Part shown: positions 12,740 through 24,341 of the stretch, piece by piece
Layout of the letters: each line of letters opens with the position of its first letter
Position numbering within the stretch: position 1 is the first letter of the stretch
NCBI GenBank assembly: GCA_033085395.1
Contig: JANQBS010000274.1
Location: 1-49,765 of the forward strand
Reading direction: 5' to 3'
Origin: Xanthoparmelia taractica
Lineage: Eukaryota; Ascomycota; Lecanoromycetes; Lecanorales; Parmeliaceae
DNA length: 49,765 nucleotides
Notes under the pieces: generated by a model
Database searches by the model: none
What the model saw: the letters and a program-made list of their open reading frames with translations, nothing else
What the model was told of the DNA's origin: nothing
Translations under genes and position numbers: made by a program

Positions 12740-13862
12740 TCACGCTTCCCACACATGCTCGATGAGGCTGAAACTACTGCCAGGCGTGTGGGTGACGCCT
12801 TTGTAGGCGAACCCTCGATCGGCTTGCTCGAACAACTGCCGCCAGTCGCGGATGTTTCGCTCGCGGCCGTTGAAACAGGCTGCCATGATTAAATCCGCGT
12901 CGCTTGAAAGATTGAACGTCAATGCTCCGGTCATCATGACGGTTTATTCCGAAAAGGGGGCCTGGTGCGTGCTTACAGGGAGAGTTTCTGGGTCCACGTC
13001 GTCTGCGGTTCTTCGGGCAGGACCATTTCAAAAACCAGGACCCTCGTGCCCTTGCGCATCGCCGGGACCAAGCCCTTGAGGATCTTGACGCAGTACGGAT
13101 CGCTCAGATTGTGGAAGATCCAGCGGAAGAAGTAAATGTCCTTGCCTTTGATTGTTTGGCCGGAGAAGAAATCGTGCCCGGCGAACTCGATGCGAGACTT
13201 GTATTTTTCGGGCAACATCTCGGCCCCCTGTTGGGCCGTGCTGGGCAGATCTTGCACGATGAAGCTCATGTTCTTGGTCGACTCGGCCAAATGCTGCGCC
13301 ACCCCGCCGTGCCCTCCCCCGACGTCTACCAAGACTGTATTGGGGCTGTCGAGGGCCGCCCAGTCGTAATTGGAGGTCAGGTGCTTGATATTGAACGCCT
13401 CACCTTTGGTCATGAACTTCATGCTCTGACCGAAGCGTCGAGCGCGCTCGGGCTTGTCGGCGAGGAAGGCGTACAAGGAGAGGTCGGTGCCGTGGCTGAT
13501 GCTGTATGCCGTCTCGTTGGCTTCGCCCGAGTCTGGGAAGCGGGCGAGTGCCTCGGTCATCTTCACGAAGGCGGGTTGCACTTCGCAGGTCCACATGCCG
13601 ACGTTGTCGAGAAACTCGGGGTCTTGGACCATCATGCGGCTGACGGCGGTGTGAGTGACGCGGCCGGGCGAGGCTTCGGCGAAGATGCGGTTGGCCATTG
13701 CATGGCGGAGGAAGCGAAAGACGAGGGATTGGGACAGGCCGCTCGCTTGGGCGATTTCGGCTTAGGTAGCGGAGCCATTGAGGGGTACGGCTTTGTGGAT
13801 GTTATAGGTGTAGACGACGTGCAGAACGGCGATGTCGGCGGGCTGCCGTTGTTTTATGGGTT
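12740..13862 (-). pseudogene. SAM-dependent O-methyltransferase with in-frame stop
   Basis: Family members methylate hydroxyls of secondary metabolites using S-adenosylmethionine. The catalytic part reads from 13698: exon 12977-13698, a 74-bp intron with donor GTAAGC, then exon 12740-12902, giving 294 residues. Seen are the SAM site VLVDVGGGHGG, IVQDLP, the catalytic His in FHNLSD, and a C-terminal segment GVTHTPGSSFSLIE typical of the fold. Homologous sequence continues upstream (VLHVVYTYNIHKAVPL, then EIAQASGL, the winged-helix dimerisation region) but is cut by TAA at 13762-13764 where relatives usually have Tyr. An N-terminal-like scrap (13910-14132) cannot be joined in frame. Either the gene is dead, or a shortened enzyme starts at the internal ATG 13698. 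I favour pseudogene. Confidence 0.7.
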
Positions 13863-14837
13863 CTCTCAGCGGTTTGAGGATAGGAGTGGCGGGGCGGGGG
13901 GCCACTCACACTGTGCAATATCTCGCTTGCAAGGCCTGTGGGGCTCAAGAATGCGGTCCGTGTCGAAGCGTCCCGCGGGCACGAGCTGGATGGTATGGAT
14001 CGTGGTGGTCGTCGTGGTCAGATTTATGTCACGAACGATATCAATGTCGAGCGATGAGGCCGACGACAAGTCGCTGATCATTAACAAATCAAAAAGTGAT
14101 ATTTTCTCCAATGGCTCATGACGATGAAGCATACAAGTCCCGCAGAGATCAATCTCTCCCCTACTTCCCTACCTTTAACCCGCTACTATATACTTCAATT
14201 CATAAATAGGTTATTATTAAAGGTCCCGGGGTCCGGGGTGGAGAGAGAGAGAGAAACACGGTAAGCGTTGTCTTTTTTATCTTATCATTCCTCATTCATC
14301 ATTTCAATACTGTCGTTCTCGATCGGTAATTGCGCCGCGTGTTGGCTTCGAGAGCTTGGTCTATGTACGGGTACGTACCGGGTAGGGTGTTGTGGGTCGA
14401 GATTCCGGTGTAGTTTTGGGGTATATGGGTGGTGAGGGGTTGTGGGGAGAGCTGGGGGTCAGGAGGGGGGAAAAAGAGTGTGGAATGTTGAATGAGGAGC
14501 TGGGATTGAAGGAAGGAAGGAAGGGTAGAGGAGATGGGAGTGAGGTTATGATGGATGGAGGTATGGATCTTCACTGATTGATTCAGATTCAGATGAGGGG
14601 ATAAGGTATTTGGAGACGCTGGATGTGTGTAAATAAATAAATAAATGTGGAATGACAAGGATGACGGTAGCGCATGCAATGCGATGGCTTCATGGTTGCG
14701 GTTCTTCTTCTTCTTCGCTGCTCTTGAAGAGGGTATAAATACGGTAAAAAGCAAAATGTTGCATACACATCTCGAAGAAAGGGGGCAATCAGCTGAACAG
14801 GCCAAGCGCAATTCTGCTAGTATTCATCCGCACAACA
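13863..14837. other. Intergenic with O-methyltransferase N-terminal scrap
   Basis: An open stretch at 13910-14132 (-) translates to a segment ending RFDTDRILEPHRP that resembles the N-terminus of fungal O-methyltransferases, but splicing it to the downstream frame creates a stop. The rest holds a short (GA)n at 14239-14253 and GT-rich DNA. No other gene is seen. Confidence 0.45.
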
Positions 14838-16863
14838 TCAAGACGGTGAGCTGCCACTTTCCAGCCTCGCCCTTAAATCTCGAATCAGCGCCTTTGCTTC
14901 CTCCACCTCCACGCCGTCTTGGCACAGCTCATTCGCCAACTCCATGGCTCGCGCGAGACCGCCCCTGGCGAATTCCCACCGTGCAAGCCACATCCGCGCT
15001 TTCGAAGTCGTATTCGTAACCCCAGTCCCGGGTCCTCTGTTCTCGTCATCGTCGTCCTCACCGGGGCCTTCTTCTTGTGCCAAAGTTAGCTCCATATACG
15101 ACGCGGCTTCATCCTGTTGACCCATTTTCTCATGGACAAGAGCTATCTGGTATAGTGTTTCGGGATCCAAGATTCCTTGAGGGGCTTCTCCATTCGTTGC
15201 ACCGGAGCCAAAGGAGCTGCCTTGCTCATAGTACGTGCCAGCCACTAATGCCCTCTTGTAAGCTTTGATGCTCTGAATAGGTCGGTCAACCTTGTCGTAG
15301 CAGCTACCGACCGCTTGCCACATTTTGGGATCGTACGGTCGAAGGCTTGCCGCGCGTTGGTAGTAGAATAGGGCGTAGAGATGCATTTCAAGCACTTCGT
15401 AGGTCTGGCCGAGTCCATACCATGCTCGATAATCTTTTCGGTTGACGTCTACTGCGCGTCTGTAGCTTTCAATTGCAGCGTGGGTGTTCTTCATCTCCAC
15501 GTATTCATGACCCATCAACGTCCAAGCGGAAAGAAAGTTTCGGTCCAAGGTCAGCGCGCGGCGAAAGTACATTACGGCCTTTTCGTGCTCCGATTTAAGT
15601 GAGTAGTAGTTTCCTACCACGCAACAAGTCTCGGGTCTGAACTTGTCTGTGGCAGTTGCGACCTGGGCAAGAAAGGCAAGCTTAGGCCTTGCGGACATGA
15701 CGTAAAGTATGTTTGAGTAGTGATCGAGAGAATCAATCCTGTGAGGATCGGCATGTAATAAGGTCGAGAAGATGGACTCGGCTTCCTCAAATGCTCTGGA
15801 GTGATAGTATAGCAGCGCCCGCTGCGTCTTTAGGAAGTGGCTTTCGGGAAAGATTCTTTCCAGGTCATTCAGTTGTTGATGCGTTGTCTCCGTGGATTGA
15901 TACAGTTCCTGGCTTGCATAGAGATGGAAGATCAAGGTCATGAGGTTCTGCGGCAACTCTCGCACAATCTTCTGAAGATCCTCGAACCGGACCAGTAGCT
16001 CGCTCAGCTCAAGCCAAGCACCCCAATTGAAGGGACATAGATGAACGCTTCTGATCAGCCAGCTCTTCGCATCTTCTTCAGTTTTCCCTTTAGCAAGAAC
16101 GATGCCGTATAGATATTCCAGCCATCCCTGGTTACTGCCCGCCAGGCCCTTGGCAACTCGGTCTGCAAACCAACCCTCAAGGCTCCTTGCCAGACCTACA
16201 AGCTCTCTGTTGACCGTCCCCGCACCATCAGCTGGTCCGAGTATCATTTCACTCTCCTCATCTTTCTTCTTTTCTCCGGACATGTATTTGGCGTACAGTG
16301 CCAGGAATAGAGATTTCTGGCTTAAATGAGGTAAAACATTGCTTGGAGGTGTCGCATTTGTATCGGTATTTGGACTCGACTCTTTCGCTTTCCCCTTCAC
16401 TGCTTTTGTAGGCGTCCGTGTCTTGGCATTAGGGGATGTAGGAGCCAATGGAACTCGAGGCAGGATTGATGGTATAAAGATGGCAGCACAGCGGTCATAT
16501 TCCCGGCAATCAAAGTATGACTTCGCTAGTAGATACTTCGGCAATTCCCTCGCTTCAAGACGGGCTTCTTCTGGATCAGGATTGGCAGAGAAGGCAACAG
16601 ACGTAGAGGGTGGTATATCTACATCCTGCATCTGAGAGTCGGGGTCTGAATTGAAGGAGGTAGAAGTTGAGACGGGTTCGGGGAGTGAGTTGGAGAGTTC
16701 TGCAGCCCTGATAAGCAATTAGATGCGATCGCGTAAATCTGACGAGGAGAAGGTGAGCCTACCATTTGGCTGACTGATAGAGACATCGCTCGGAACACTT
16801 AACAACAGCTTCCTGCAATGTCCTTCGCAGCTGCTCTGTATTACTTCGGCCGAAATCTGCCAT
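14838..16863 (-). CDS. cdc23: Anaphase-promoting complex subunit 8 (Cdc23/Cut23)
   Basis: This TPR scaffold subunit of the APC/C ubiquitin ligase drives securin and cyclin destruction in the nucleus. Exon 1 (16763-16863) encodes MADFGRSNTEQLRRTLQEA. A 55-bp intron (16708-16762) leads to exon 2 (14838-16707); the phases match and give 656 residues, in the range for fungal Cdc23. After a variable Ser/Pro-rich stretch, tandem TPRs run through the C-terminal two-thirds, for example YSNILYVM, CCVVGNYYSLKSEHEKAVMY, SAWTLMGHEYVEMKN and RAWYGLGQTYEVLEMH, which are the most conserved Cdc23 blocks. It is head-to-head with the farnesyl diphosphate synthase gene; the two starts are 285 bp apart and probably share a promoter region. 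Confidence 0.95.
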
Positions 16864-17148
16864 TCCTGTTGATTTTCCGCAAGTAAAAAAGGATCTTACA
16901 GACCCACGATTCACATGAAGAAGTAGCGTAATCTGCTGATATTCATCATGTTCTTGGTCAAGAGGCCACTGCACTCAAGCCTAAGTCAAACTTTTACCAA
17001 CTCCTGCTGAGCGAACCCGCGTTATTGAAGCACGTCGGGGTTTAGAAAAATATCCCCGGCGCTAGAGGAATTCGGACCTCGAGGGAGAAAGACAACAAAC
17101 CGCAACTCATTCTTTTATTCCTCGACATCAATCATTGACCCTTACAAA
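16864..17148. promoter_or_regulatory. Divergent promoter, cdc23 / FPP synthase
   Basis: The 285 bp between two divergent start codons must contain both core promoters. No canonical TATA box is evident. I did not identify a specific factor site. Confidence 0.5.
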
Positions 17149-18357
17149 ATGCCTTTCCTAGCGACGTCTCACAAGTCGCAGCAAGTTACCGAGAATGAAG
17201 AGCCAGTGTCAGCCCCGTTATCCTCGGCCGACAAGCTCAAAGAGTTCGAGACCGTCTTCCCTAAGCTCGTCAAAGACCTCGAGGACAACGCCAAGCAATA
17301 CAACTTGCCAGAAGATAATCTGAAGTGGTACCGGGATGTACGCTCCCCTGCTGCTTCTCAGCCCTCATCTTCAATTTCGGGTTTGCTCAATGCAGTCCCT
17401 CCATTAAAATGCTAAGATCGACCACGTCTTCAGTCACTCTACCACAACACCATGGGCGGAAAATGCAACCGCGGTCTCTCCGTCCCCGATTCCGCCTCCC
17501 TCCTCCTCTCTCGCCCCCTCGACGAATCCGAATACTTCCTTACCGCCACCCTCGGCTGGCTCACTGAGCTCCTGCAAGCGTTCTTCCTAGTCTCCGACGA
17601 CATAATGGACTCGTCCATCACGCGCCGTGGCCAATCGTGCTGGTACCGCAAGCCAGGCGTAGGCATGGTTGCCATAAACGACGCATTCATGCTCGAAATG
17701 TCAATATACGTACTCCTCAAGAAACACTTTCGCCAGCACCCGAGCTACGTCGATATCGTCGAGCTCTTCCAGACCACTACCTTCCAAACCGAGGTCGGCC
17801 AGCTGTGCGACCTCTTGACCGCCCCCGAAGATCACGTCGATCTCAACAACTTCACCCCGGAAAAACACCGCTTCATCGTCATCTACAAAACGGCCTACTA
17901 TTCCTTTTACCTCCCCATCGCGCTCTCCCTCTACTACCTCCAACTCGCCACACCCGCTAACCTCAAATCCTGCGAGGAGATACTCATTCCCCTCGGGGAG
18001 TACTTCCAGATTCAAGACGACTACCTCGACGCGTACGGTTCACCGGAGGCGATTGGGAAGGTAGGCACGGATATTCAGGACAACAAGTGCTCGTGGATCA
18101 TCAATCAGGCGCTGAAGAGGGCGAGTCCGGAACAGAGGCAGGTGCTGGATGAATGCTACGGGCGCAAGGATGCAGCAAAGGAGAGGAGGGTAAAGGGGAT
18201 CTTTGAGGAGTTGAATTTGGAGCAAGTGTATTTGGATTACGAGCAGGAGGTTGTGGGAAAGATCAGGAAGATGATCCAAGAAGTGGATGAGAGCGAGGGG
18301 CTGAAGAGAAGCGTGTTTGAGGGGTTCTTGGCGAAGATCTATGGGAGGAAGAAGTGA
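17149..18357 (+). CDS. erg20: Farnesyl diphosphate synthase
   Basis: It condenses DMAPP and GPP with IPP to make FPP, the branch point to sterols, dolichol, ubiquinone and prenylation. Exons are 17149-17337 and 17434-18357, separated by a 96-bp intron with branch point GCTAAG near 17411, giving 370 residues. That is slightly longer than the usual 347-355 because of an N-terminal extension. Seen in order are GGKCNRGLSVPDS, the first Asp-rich motif DDIMD (residues 118-122) preceded by aromatic residues as expected for a C15 product, RRGQSCWYR, TEVGQLCDLL, and the second Asp-rich motif DDYLD (258-262). The C-terminus ends in basic YGRKK, typical of FPP synthases. It is convergent with VPS54. Confidence 0.97.
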
Positions 18358-18737
18358 AGTCTCCGACGCGAGCAGGTGAGGAAAGGATATATGGTTGCGG
18401 ATACTTGAAGGAACAATCTTTACTAGCAACGTCTGGCAATTGCTGGCATTGACGGCCAAATTGCTGCTGGACACGCCAAATATATATTGGTGAGTGCAAC
18501 TCGCATCAGGCAAGAACTTTGGGGATAGATACCAGACAACGTATCTAGTTTCATCAGGTTTCTCATATATACATTGAAAAGCCCAGAGCTTTCATAACCC
18601 GTCTGAACGCCTTGCTATGCAAATCGGGTTCCGCGACTGCAGAACAAGCCTTGTGAGCAAAAGTACAATTAGAGAAAAGAAGTACTGTAGTAGACCTCAC
18701 AAAAGTGCCAACGATTGATCCAGATCATCAGCGCAGC

Positions 18738-21700
18738 TTACGTCTTGTCCTCAGCATCGGATTTCTGCACCTTCTCCGCCGGGTCTTCGGGTTTAGTGGG
18801 GGCCTCTTCAGGTGGTTTTGGCTGTTCAGCTACAGTTTTGGCGTTTACAATGTTGACGAGGTAATCGCCAATATCGCCAGCACCGTCGATCTTGGAGATT
18901 CGCGACTTGAAGAATTCGGCGTCATGAAGCATCCTAGCCGTTCAATTAGCATCGGTAATATAGATTGAAGTGCGTAAATGACCGGTGCATACCGTTCTTT
19001 TCCAGCTACCGTTTTGACGTCCACGTCATGGAACGCCTTACCCCATTGTTCACGGTAGCTGCTGAACACGGGATCCATGATCATCCGCACCGTCATTTCT
19101 GGCAAATGCTTGCTGAGCACTTTGTGTAGTGTCGTCGTCTCCTTCACAAGAGTTTCCATGTAGGGACTGACAGCCTGGCCTGGTGGTGGCGAGTCCCAGT
19201 TGATCTTCTTCATGACGTTGACATGCGTAGAAGCCCGTCCACTCATGATATCCACTAGCTTATCGTTGATGCCGGCCTGATGCTCTTGGTACAGTCGCTT
19301 GACCTTGTCGAATTCCATCATCAGGCTCCCGGCACTCGGAGAATGCCGTCGGACGAACTCCCGGACGTAAGGCGTCAGGGCGGTGACGAAGCTCAGAGCC
19401 TGAGAAGCAAGGGCAAGATGCTTCGTCGTTATGTTCTTCAAGCCCGCGCTTCTTGTCGCACCGGCTCCAAGTATGAGCTGCGAGGATCGTGAGTTGAAAA
19501 GCTTGAGGTATTCGAGAAGTGATGAGGTAAGCTCTTGTGTCATGCTCGGTATGCCAGTCATTAACTGCTCAAACAGACTGATGCCATTCATCACGATGAG
19601 GGCCGAATCGGGAAGAAGAAATCTTTGCTCATCGATAATTGCTGGGCGTATCTTGTCTTTTTGTGAAGCACCGTTTGTCATAGCTCCATTGGTTTGTTGC
19701 TCGCCTGATACACCAGCTGGATCATCGCTCCAGATCATTGAAGCCCTGACCCACGGCTCGATCTCTTTAGTACCAGCTTCTATAATTTGAGATAAGGCTT
19801 GCGTATCAGAATTGTCAAAGTCTTTCGCGTCCCATCGGTCAGTATCCATGCCTGCTACAAGATGTTGTCGCTCTGCGTCTGCCGCGTGGTGAACATATTC
19901 GATGATGTGGGCATTGACGACGGTTTTCAGGGCCATGCCTCCTCTTCCAGACACCGCCTCGCATTCGTCTGCGAAGAGTCTGTTAAGATGGAAGTATCTC
20001 ATGAACTGCGGTAATGGAAGCCGTGTGCTTTGCTCAGACCGGACCTTGAGAACCTTTGTGATTTGGGCCTGGGCAATGTCCACAGCTTGGCCCAAGAGAT
20101 TTGACATATCTAGTGTCTGCTGAATATCTTCCTGCTGGACTGTCCCAAGAGTCGCTGTGTTCGAAGTGACGCCTATGTAGCTGTTCCAATTTGCCGCTGA
20201 TGGACCCATAGGAGATCTTGGAGGCTTCGTTGCTCCGGCACTACTAAAGCTGCTCGTAATGTCCAAGATGACCTTGACTTGAGTACCTAGTCTGCGTAAG
20301 GCCTCACCTACGTTCGAGTATATCTTCTTGAGCATATCCTCAGCATCCTCGGGCTCAAGAGCGCGAAGATTTCTAGCTAAAAGAGTAGACTTCTCTTGCT
20401 GCGTTAGATGTCTACCACCTTGTGTGGATGCCGACATTGTTGACTCATTTTCATCGTCGCTAGAACTCGGCAGATGTCGTCGAATCAAAATCTTCAACTC
20501 TTTCCAAACGGCCTCTCGGTAAGCGGCTGTTGCAGACTTCACGGAGTCCGATTGAGCCAATCCGTCAAGATTAGACCGGAGAACTACGCGTAAGGATTCA
20601 TCAACGTGTGAATAGGCTGGGAATACGGATGGCGATCGGGCATGAGTGCCTCGAGATCTCTGCGAAGCCTTGTCCCATCTCTGAAAGGTAGCGTTGGGAG
20701 GAACGGTGTCGACGTGCTTCCGCAGATCAGAGAGTAGAGCTTCCAGGAACCTTTCTTCGAAACTTTTGCCTATCCTGTGCTTTAAAGACGTAATCTCGGC
20801 ACTGGCACCGTCCAGGGCCTTGATGCCACGAAGATCAACTAGGTTGCCTCGGCCAGCTGTAGCTTCATTTGCGTCCAATCTTATAGATTCCACTTGCCCT
20901 CCTGCTATCAGCCTCTCGACATTGGCTAATCCATGTAAAGCTTCCTCGATCTCGCCTTGGTCCACTTGGTCCTCGCAGCGAGCTACTCCATTCACAACAT
21001 CCACCAGTTGTTGGACGGCATCGCCCAGCTTCCTAACATTTTCGCGGCGCCTTCGCATGGCGACGACTTTAAGACCCCCGACGGCCATACTTTCATCTAA
21101 TTTGGCCAGGTCTGCTCTCAGCGCTTGAATCTTGGCTACAGAAGCCGACGCTTCCATGTGCAACTCCCTTAGTGAACCAAGAGCAGCAAAGAAGGAACTC
21201 GAAGCCATGGAGATGGACGATATCAGATGGACCTCTATGGTATCCATGTACCACGAAAGCTTCTCTTGCAAAATGGCATTAGTTGCTAGCGCTTTCCTCC
21301 CACTTGGTCCCGGCGTTGATGTAGCTCCATTCGCCCCAGGTGGACGTACGATCTCTGATCTTTCGCTCACGATATCGAAAGTCCGAGGGTTTTCTAGATG
21401 GAAGTCCGGATCGAAGTAGACTTGAGGTACGGTGGTTAATGGCGCCACAGGAAGTGGCCCTCGCTGAGAAAGTCCTCCACTGCTCTTCCTCTTGGCTTGT
21501 GGCCTCTCGGGTGGGGATCCAAGTGCGGCGAGAATATCACCTGGCTTCTGGGCACTAGATATACTCGCTTGTCGACTTTGGTGGCCCGGACTCAGAAAGC
21601 CTGACAGTTGCTCACTTTTGGAGGAAGCTCGCGAACCTCTGGCTTGGGACGGCCCGGGACCTTCGCTCTCTTTTGCCCGCTGGAAAGCATCATATAAGGA

Positions 21701-22164
21701 GCCCGCTTGGTTGAGGTAGGGAATAAAGGATGATGGTTCGACGTGCGGGATGTTTGTTAAAGTGACTGGAGGGATGTCTTTGGCCGAAGGGAGCTTCTGT
21801 GCGCTGGGGCCTGAGGTATGTGGTGAAAGACCGGTGCGGACAATAGGTGGCTGAAGAAGGGTTGCAATAGCTTGAAATGGCAGGATTCAGTATTTAAACA
21901 TACACGTAACCGCTTGAAGTTGCACGAACCATTGTTGCCGACCTCTGTTATCGAATCTCTATTCTGTGCCGCCGTGTCCAAGACTCCGCCGATTGATGCA
22001 ACAGAGCTCGCCGTTGAGCTTCGGCGTCGGTTGTGTCCATACCTGCCGCTTGAGCCTGGTCTCTGGGGCGAGTCGCTCTGGGGGAATGGGTACTGAGTTG
22101 TTGAGGATGGGATGATGACAGGCGAGTGAGTGTCGATCGATTGCCTCGAGTTCGAGGAGGACAT
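18738..22164 (-). CDS. vps54: Vacuolar protein sorting protein 54 (GARP subunit)
   Basis: Vps54 is a subunit of the Golgi-associated retrograde protein complex, which tethers endosome-derived vesicles at the trans-Golgi. Exons are 21930-22164, 18993-21870 and 18738-18933; introns are 59 bp each (18934-18992 and 21871-21929), and the phases give 1102 residues. The N-terminus is Ser/Pro-rich and disordered. It is followed by the coiled-coil region from about YFDPDFHLENPRTFDIVSE and the conserved C-terminal domain with LPLPQFMRYFHLNRLFADEC. The last exon encodes a Pro/Glu-rich tail. A GTAAGC sequence at the stop codon could be the donor of another 3' exon, so the C-terminus is slightly uncertain. 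The unbroken 2.9-kb exon argues against a high local error rate in this assembly. Confidence 0.95.
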
Positions 22165-22367
22165 GACGGGTGAAAGACGGACGGCATGGGGGCTCTTCTG
22201 TGAGAGCTCGTCTCCATCAACTTAATCGCATGATGTTTGCTGGGCAAGTCAACAACTCTGAGCCCTCTGCCAAGCCGAGTGGTATATGCTCTCCCAGCTT
22301 CAGCCCCTATCAGGCCTAGGGGGTTACCGCTGGTGGGCAGCGCCGCTTCCTTACTCGTTAATCCTAG

Positions 22368-22499
22368 TGTTGAGAATAGTGGCAATCAGCCCTATATCCT
22401 AGTGGCTTGGCAAGAACACGTTGTTACATAGGTTTCGCCTCCTGTATTTCTTACTCCTTATAGCATTATCTAGACGGCCAAGTGACTTATTATTCAACA
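22368..22499 (+). repeat. 5' LTR of Copia-type element
   Basis: 132 bp, TG...CA ends, pairs with 24034-24165. Its transition differences from the partner are spread along its length. Confidence 0.9.
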
Positions 22500-24033
22500 G
22501 GTTATGAGTTCGGGTTAGCGCTAATCTATCTTATAGCCGGCTAACTATAATAGCTCTTATTAAGAGCTAGATTAACGAGAAGATATAGCATTAGTTATAA
22601 TCTTTCTATCTGTGATAAAAACTCGATAAATAATAGGCTCTTAAGTTTATCTATGATGATATCTAAGAAGTAAGATTCTCGTCTATAACGAAACAATCTA
22701 GAGAGTAACACTTTCTTATCTATAATAGAATTTGCTATATAAGATAGCTGAAAGAGTAAATTAGATTCTTTCTCGTCTATAGTAAAGCCTATTATATAGA
22801 CAGCACAAATTATTCTTCTTTCGACTATTATTCGATTCAGATATTACGAAAACTATTCGAATTAAATTCTTAAGCCTCGAACCTAACATTTAACGATTAT
22901 TCGATCTTTACATAGTAAGCCTACTACGAAACGACACATTTAATTCTTATATTCTATTTCTACTTAATTGTTATCTATTTATCTACGTATTAAATTAGAG
23001 AAAGCGACGACAAAAAGAGCAAGACAATTTTATTTAATTCTATATCGACTTTAAAAGTATAAATATCTTAATTCTCGTTAAGACGATCTTTTTTCTTCTC
23101 TCACTCCACCTTATATTAATTTATTAAGAAATTTATAATCGAGGGAGCATAATCGGGGAAGCTATATTTAAGTTATAGATCCACTTATTTTCTCTTCTTA
23201 GATTTCGTTCGTCCCTTAAATCGTAGCTCGACAACTTCGCCTATAATATTTCCTTATCTAAGCTATCTCGCTAGCTTATACGAAACGAACAAGAAAGAGA
23301 GTATAAAAAAAGAAGCGAAAGTAACGATACCTAATATCGAGATGGAGCGAAGAAGTTTCGAAGTGATATTCTTAAGAACGAAAGATTACTAAAGTAATAT
23401 CTAAAGCGAAGAAAGTTAGTTTAAAGCGATTATTAGATATCTAATATCGAAGATAAAGCGAAGAAGTAAGCCTAGACTAAAATAAGAATAGACTATAGTG
23501 TTAGAGAAAGCAATTAAATCTAATTAGAGCGATATTATTCGAGAAGAGCGTAAGCGACGATTAGATACCCGCACTAAAGCAATATTAAGAGTAAGCTATA
23601 GTATTAGAAAAAGTAACTAAACCTGAAGAAGAGCTTAAAGAATCACGATAAAAGTATACAGAGTAATTAGGCAATTTTCCTAGTGTCTCACGAAGCTGGA
23701 CTACTACTATTACTATATCGAGCATAATAACAACACGATTATTTGCGGAGTCACGTTTAACGCTATATTATTAGCATACGATTCGATAAATTCTCGAACA
23801 TCGTGTTTTTCGAAGAATTTAAAGGATTTCAATCGAGATCTCGTTCTTCTTAGCTTCTACGACTTAATCTCGATTACTTAATAACTAAGTACTCAATAAT
23901 TACGCTATACTAAGTCTATCAAGTAATCTTTTCTTATTACCATATCTATAGACTACCTTCGAGACTATTCCATATTATCGTCGCCTTACTATCGCCGTTG
24001 TTATTAAATATGAAGATTCTAATTGAGGGAGAG

Positions 24034-24165
24034 TGTTGAGAATAATAATAATCAGCCCTATATCCTAGTAACTTGGCAAGAACACGTTGTTACATAGGTT
24101 TCGCCTCCTGTATTTCTTACTCCTTATAGCATCATCTAGACGGCCAAGTGGCTTGTTATTCAACA
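24034..24165 (+). repeat. 3' LTR of Copia-type element
   Basis: 132 bp, identical in length to the 5' LTR and followed directly by the target duplication CCTAG. Confidence 0.9.
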
Positions 24166-24265
24166 CCTAGGATATGCACAATTAGGGCTAGGGCTAGCCC
24201 ATCAAAATACTACCTTTTTTGAATTCTTTTGATAGATCTACTGAAATAGAACGTTATCATTATTC

Positions 24266-24341
24266 GAGGCCGTATGGTCTAGTTGAAAGACCGTTCCAGT
24301 TGCTACACTAGGCTGTAAGTTCAATTCCCCCTGTTGCCTTG
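24266..24341 (+). pseudogene. tRNA-like relic with Pol III boxes
   Basis: The 5' GAGGC can pair with GCCTT near 24336-24340 as an acceptor stem. TGGTCTAGTTG resembles an A box and AGTTCAATTCC a B box. A TTTTT run at 24342-24346 could end Pol III transcription. The T-stem does not pair (GTAAG against CCCCC), so a working tRNA is unlikely. A CCA is seen in the anticodon region but I do not assign an isotype. It lies inside the TA-flanked MITE. Confidence 0.5.

Larger units (their letters stand above)
22368..24165 (+). mobile_element. Ty1/Copia-type LTR retrotransposon, decayed
   Basis: Two 132-bp LTRs (22368-22499 and 24034-24165) start TGTTGAGAATA and end TATTCAACA, flanked by a perfect 5-bp duplication CCTAG (22363-22367 and 24166-24170). 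Right after the left LTR, GGTTATGAG matches the half-tRNA initiator-Met primer site used by Copia elements. GAGGGAGAG before the right LTR is the polypurine tract. The LTRs differ at 9 positions, all transitions. The 1.5-kb interior is AT-rich, with no gag-pol frame. It is either non-autonomous or erased by RIP. Confidence 0.9.

Noticed and set aside
13111..14121. 336-codon open frame on the + strand
   Set aside because: It is the antisense of the GC-rich O-methyltransferase exon and shows no motif of its own; the opposite strand carries clear SAM-binding and catalytic motifs.
22500..24033. Search for gag-pol remnants inside the Copia-type element
   Set aside because: No readable integrase or reverse-transcriptase motif in any frame; too AT-rich to support a call.
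24180..24200. TTAGGGCTAGGG looked telomere-like
   Set aside because: It occurs once per transposon end as part of an inverted repeat, not as a tandem TTAGGG array.
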